From Vicia villosa (Eukaryota > Streptophyta > Magnoliopsida > Fabales > Fabaceae): 64,000 nucleotides of DNA. Below, one piece after another: positions 59,486 to 64,000 of the stretch (position 1 is the stretch's first letter; every line of letters starts with the position of its first letter). The stretch spans positions 16,304,497 to 16,368,496 of the forward strand of contig NC_081182.1 in assembly GCF_029867415.1 (NCBI RefSeq), written 5' to 3'. A program made the translations under genes and the position numbers. The notes below the pieces were generated by a model. It was given only the letters and a program-made list of their open reading frames with translations, was not told the origin of the DNA and did no database searches.

Positions 59486-62400
59486 TCAATCACTTCATCC
59501 TTTGTGAGATTCCTTAAGAAGTGGAACCTTACATCAATGTGCTTACTCCTTCCGTGAAAAACTGGATTTTTTGCAAGTTTTATTGTAGAAGAGTTATCGC
59601 ACAGAACCTTGACACTTTTACTTTGAGTACCTCCAATCTGCTTCAGTATCTGTTGCAACCAAATGCACTGACATGCACAAGAAGCAGCTGCCACGTACTC
59701 CGCTTCGGTGGTTGAAAGAGTCACCACTGGCTGCTTCTTTGATGACCAAGCCACTGCTCCTCCACTTAGTATGAAAACATAACCTGAAGTACTTTTTCGA
59801 TCATCCAAATCCCCTGCATAGTCACTGTCAGTATAGGCTAGCATCTCATCTTCACATCCCCTTTTGTAGAATACACCAAGCTCAGTAGTAGCTCTAATGT
59901 ATCTGAGAACTCTCTTGGCCGCCATCATATGAGATTCCATAGGATTGGCCATGAAACGACTTATCAGACACACACTATAAGCCAAGTCAGGTCTTGTGAC
60001 TGTCATGTACATCAAGCTTCCCACTATTTGCTTGAATAATGTTGCATCTGCCTTTTTTCCATCTTTTTGTTTTGTCAGTCTATTACTTCCTGGAACCATG
60101 GGATTCTTAACTCCATTGCAACTCTCCAACCCAAACCTTTTCAGAACTTCTTCAGCATACTTCCTTTGACCAATGTGAATGCCATTAGAGCCCTGCCGTA
60201 TTTCAACTCCCAAGAAATACTCCATCTTACCAAGATCAGTCATCTCAAACTCCCTTTTCATAGACTCTTTGAACTCATTCACCATAATTGAATTATTGCT
60301 AGTAAAAATGAGATCATCAACATAGAGACTTACAATTAGGATCTTGTTTTTCTCTTCTCTTTTGATGAACAAGGTGTGCTCATAGCCGCTTCTCTCAAAC
60401 CCCTCCTTAATAAAGTAGCCTTCAATTCTGCTAAACCACGCTCTTGGTGCCTGCTTCAGACCATATAGCGCTTTCTTTAGTTTGTAGACTTTCTTTTCTT
60501 CCCCATTGACCACATAACCTGGAGGTTGTGCAATGTAAACATCTTCATTCAACTCACCATGAAGAAAGGCGCTTTTGACATCGAGTTGAAAGAGTGTCCA
60601 TCCATTTCTTGCTGCCACGGCTATCACCGTACGAATTGTGTCCCATCTAGCAACTGGAGCAAAGACTTCATTATAGTCTACTCCCTTCTCTTGTGCATAT
60701 CCCTTAGCTACAAGCCGAGCTTTACACTTATCTATCTCACCATTCTCATTCAACTTGGTTTTATAGACCCACTTTACTCCAATTACTTTGACTTCCTTTG
60801 GTGCATCAACATCCATTGCATCCCTCCATCTTTTTATTTTCACTGCTTCTTCATAGTAAATAGGATCATCAGAGGCTATAAACAAAGCTAAATTTTGTAC
60901 CTCTTCTTCTTCTTCTGAGATTCCTTCTCCGCTTGTATAATCTTGAAGGTACGCTGGTGCTCGAATGATTCTTCTTTCAGGCAGTGTAGGTGTTGTAGCA
61001 TCAATGGAGATGTCACTATGATCAGATTCTCCTTCTTCTTGTGAATTCTCACCTTTACTTTCTTTATCACTAGAGGCATATGTGTCTTCATCAACTTCTC
61101 CCCAATCAAGAATGTCATATTTTGCCTCTTCTTCTGTCCTTCTCCAATCCCAGCTTTTCTCTTCCTCAAATACAATATCTCTACTAATTATCACCTTCTT
61201 TGTCATAGGATTGACCATTTTGTATCCTTTGGACTCTTCACTATACCCTAACATCACACACTTTTGACTTCTAGCATCCAACTTCAACCTCTTTGCATTT
61301 GGTACATGCACATTTCCTACGCATCCGAACACTCGAAAATGATCAACACTGGGCTTGATTCCACTCCAACATTCTTCTGGTGTCTTATTATTTGCGGCAG
61401 AGGTTGGACTTTGGTTGAGGATGTGGCACGTCCACTTCACAGTTTCTGGCCAAAAGGAAGTAGGCATCTTCTTCTCTTCTAGCAAACATCGCACCATGTT
61501 AAGAATAGTACGATTTTTGCGCTCGGCAACCCCGTTTTGTTGAGGTGTGTAGGCCGTAGTCAATTGCCTCTTAATGCCTTCAAGTCTACAAAACTCTGTG
61601 AACTCCTTTGAGGTGAACTCCCCTCCTCTATCTGTTCTTAATCCACAAATAGATAGACCAGACTCCTTCTCCACAACATTTTTAAAGTTTTTGAATGTTG
61701 TGAAAGCTTCACTCTTCTCATTCAAAAAATAGACCCAAAGTATCCGGCTAAAGTCATCAATAAAGGTTAACAAATACCTTTTGTTGCCGTATGACTCTGG
61801 AGTGATCGGTCCGCAAATGTCTGAGTGTATTAGTTGCAGCCTCTGTGTTGCTCTCCACTTGCTTTTCTTTGGAATGATCTCCCGATGTTGTTTCCCTTTC
61901 ATGCAGCTTGTACACACATTGGTTGGCACCTGAAACTTGGGAAGTCCTCGGACAAGTTCCTTTTGCTGTAATAAATTCAGACTTGTGATGCTTAAGTGAC
62001 CATATCTCTTATGCCACAACTCACCAATATCACCACTTTTCACACTTAGACATGTAGGTGATGTATGTAATACAACATTAACCAATATTACAAATATCCT
62101 ATTAGATGTCATATGTGTGTGCATGATTAGCCCCCTTCTGGGATGATAGACTCGACATTCTCCATTTTGTATCAAGATAGCCAAATCTTTCTCTTGCAAC
62201 TGGCTAATACTCAATAAATTATTTTTCAACTCAGGAACATAATAAACTTCTGATATTACCTGAGTTACACCTTCTACTTCAAGTCTGATGTTGCCCTTCC
62301 CTTTCATTGGCATTCTGAGATTGTTTCCAAGTTTTACTGATTGGCTGAATTGCTCATCTAGTTCCACAAACCATTGCTTGTTCCCTGTCATATGGTTAGA

Positions 62401-63312
62401 ACAACCAGAATCAAGAAACCATACTGCCTCTCTCTTTGAATGGTTATTCTCAACATAGGACATCAATAGAAGTTCCTCCTCTTCATTCAACTCTACATAA
62501 TTGGCCCTTTTCTCCCAATCAGGACATTCATATTGGAAGTGCCCTAATTTATAACATTTGAAGCATTCAACCGTAGCCTTGTCGAAAGCATGTCTGCCTC
62601 GTCCTCTACCTCGTCCTCATCTATTCATGCTTCTACCTCTTCCTCTTCCTGATCTCTCATCATAGGTCACTTTCAGTAGTTGTTCCTCTTCCTGGTGTGC
62701 CTGCATCCTTTGTTCATGAACAAGCAGACTTCCATGCAATTCATCAATGCTCAAGACACTTAAATCATTAGACTCCTCTATTGAACAGACGACATAGTTG
62801 AATTTGGAGGTCAATGATCTAAGTATCTTACTAACCACAGTGCTTTGCTCCATCACCTCACCATTTGTCTTCATTTTGTTGACCACTGTTAAAGTCCGCC
62901 CCAAGAAGCTGTCTACTTTCTCTCCTTCTTTCATGGCTAGTAACTCAAATTCCTTCCTCAACGCTTGAAGCTGCGCTTTTTTCACCTTCGTGGACCCTTG
63001 ATACTTTTGTTTCATTGAATCCCAAATCGCCTTCGATGTTCTCTTGTCGAGAATTGTTTCCAATATTTCTCTGTCAATAGCTTGAAACAAGAAATTTTTC
63101 ACCTTCAAGTCTTTGAGTTTAGCCTCCTCCACACTCTTTCTTTGTGTCTCACTTGCTGTTGCGTTTCCGATTGCCGGTGCTGGAATTCCCTCGTCCACCA
63201 AGTTCCACATCTCCTTGCTTCTGAGGAAATTCTCCATTGTCATTGACCAGAAATCATAATGGCCATCGAACTTGGGAATGGACGGCTGCACGAACTTTTC
63301 TGAGGTTGACAT
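59486..63312 (-). pseudogene. Ty1/copia gag-pol polyprotein, one in-frame stop, C-terminus displaced
   Basis: Starts MSTSEKFVQPSIPKFDG at 63312. Gag (UBN2-type) runs to about 62617, then a zinc knuckle CFKCYKLGHFQYEC follows. Protease: WFLDSGCSNHM. Pre-integrase: LWHKRYGHLS and CTSCMKGKQHR. Integrase: HSDICGPI, LRTDRGGEF and QQNGVAERKNRTI (D, D, E present). Reverse transcriptase: LDVKSAFLHGELNEDVY and YVDDLIF. RNase H: AYTDSDYAGDLDDRKSTSG, STTEAEYVAAA and HIDVRFHFLRNL. The only defect I saw is a TGA (62617-62619) in an Arg/Gly-rich linker where CGA is expected, consistent with C-to-T change at a CG. At 59486 the frame runs into the solo LTR and stops at 59470. The last 42 codons are at 42491-42616. 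Confidence 0.95.
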
Positions 63313-63356
63313 CTTGATCTCTTTGTGTTTACTCACACTATCAGGCCCCTTTCGGA

Positions 63357-63368
63357 GCTCTGATACCA
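63357..63368 (-). other. Primer-binding site (tRNA-Met) of the copia element
   Basis: TGGTATCAGAGC on the minus strand, just inside the 5' LTR. This is the standard plant copia site. Confidence 0.93.
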
Positions 63369-63370
63369 AT

Positions 63371-63651
63371 TGTTAAAATTCAAATGGTATAGAACACACT
63401 TAATTCTGAATAAATGAGTTATTAAATTAAGTAAAGCTAAGGCTCTTAAATAGCCATGGTAAGAAACAGAAAGAGCTAAAAACCAGGTCACGTCTAACAC
63501 AATCTAAAGGACCTGAATACTTGCTTAAGAATAGGTCCAGCAAAACAGAATCAAATACTAACATCACCATCCGATAAACTAGGACACTTATTAAATATAA
63601 TTAAAGACTAAATCAACAAGGACGGCTGACATCATCACTAACAGTCTAACA
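63371..63651 (-). repeat. 5' LTR of the copia element
   Basis: 281 bp, matching the 3' LTR at 42176-42456 with about four differences (C/A near 42214/63409, T/G near 42388/63583, and two in the last 30 bp). Confidence 0.95.
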
Positions 63652-63801
63652 CCGTGCCCTCAGGGCAATGGTTAAACATTCCAAAAAAGGAAAATATTTT
63701 ATAGAAAATTTAATATTTCAATTTTCGAGGCATTAAATATGCAGATTACCGAGATAAATTTTTTTATTTTTAAAGTCTTAACCATTGCCTTGAGGGCACT
63801 A
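63652..63801. repeat. Inverted-repeat MITE next to the copia LTR, about 150 bp
   Basis: GTGCCCTCAGGGCAATGGTT near 63654 pairs with AACCATTGCCTTGAGGGCAC ending at 63800. The right end continues TAGTTAG and the left end is preceded by TCTAACAC. Its left terminal bases thus coincide with the LTR end CTAACA. Confidence 0.75.
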
Positions 63802-64000
63802 GTTAGCATTTTTTTTAAAACTTTTAATTAATTGCTCAATTTTTTTTAAGAATACATTTTAATTATTTTTCTTGGAGCTTTAAAAAGTCAAAATCGACTC
63901 TGATGAATTCAAACCTGAAACATTTAATTTATCCATTTTTAAAAGATTAATTTTAATAATTAGACTACTCCCAAAAAAAATTAGTCAATAAAAAAAGGTA
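63802..64000. other. AT-rich sequence, nothing recognised
   Basis: Short A/T runs only, up to the window end. Confidence 0.4.

Larger units (their letters stand above)
42176..63651 (-). mobile_element. Nearly intact Ty1/copia retrotransposon, split by nested insertions
   Basis: Bounded by two 281-bp LTRs that differ at about four positions. On the minus strand it has a tRNA-Met primer site, one gag-pol frame with all domains and a polypurine tract. The polyprotein is cut between VID and the next Met by a 16.9-kb insertion (42617-59485 plus TSD). Without that insertion the element is about 4.6 kb, normal for copia. No 5-bp target duplication is seen (AAATC on the left, CCGTG on the right). 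Confidence 0.95.

Noticed and set aside
60526..61543. Plus-strand frames of 60-121 codons
   Set aside because: Antisense shadows of the copia integrase and reverse transcriptase.

Overview
The window is plant nuclear DNA: AT-rich, with long introns, two well-formed multi-exon genes and a dense load of transposable elements. A cool-season legume (Fabeae/Trifolieae type) is the best guess. The main reason is a large Ogre-family Ty3/gypsy element with a tRNA-Arg primer site and a 3' tandem-repeat array, supported by MITE families typical of legumes. The species assignment is inference; I saw no rRNA, tRNA, CRISPR or organelle sequence.

Layout. 1-1.4 kb: no recognisable gene. 1.42-6.39 kb (minus): a complete ten-exon gene for an SH3P2-like SH3-domain protein (371 aa), including one GC-AG intron. 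6.6-8.66 kb: a 5'-truncated LINE just upstream of that gene. 8.8-12.7 kb: a very decayed LTR retrotransposon. 13-18.4 kb: inverted-repeat elements, a hAT-type MITE and AT-rich intergenic DNA. 18.92-30.23 kb (plus): a complete eleven-exon NAR1 gene (474 aa, cytosolic Fe-S cluster assembly). Its introns 8 and 10 are swollen by two hAT-type elements, a Mutator-type MITE, tandem repeats and a decayed LTR element. 33.4-38.4 kb: unassigned sequence, a gypsy protease fragment and a decayed Ty1/copia element. 38.4-42.2 kb: intergenic, with one Mutator-type MITE.

42.18-63.65 kb is one nested pile. A nearly intact Ty1/copia element (minus, 281-bp LTRs) has its polyprotein split by a solo LTR (TSD TCAAT). 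That solo LTR was in turn hit by a 1.1-kb hAT-type element (TSD GCTGCGCC) and by a 13.8-kb Ogre-family element (TSD GCGTA, two 3032-bp LTRs that are almost identical). The Ogre copy is recent but its coding regions are dead, so it was probably moved in trans.

The two host genes are unrelated in function (membrane trafficking/autophagy and Fe-S assembly) and there is no operon logic. The story of the window is TE accumulation around and inside two housekeeping-type genes. I found no convincing new defence or metabolic system. The most notable items are the datable nested insertion, the non-autonomous young Ogre derivative with an inverted repeat around its ORF1, and its degenerate satellite-like 3' array.
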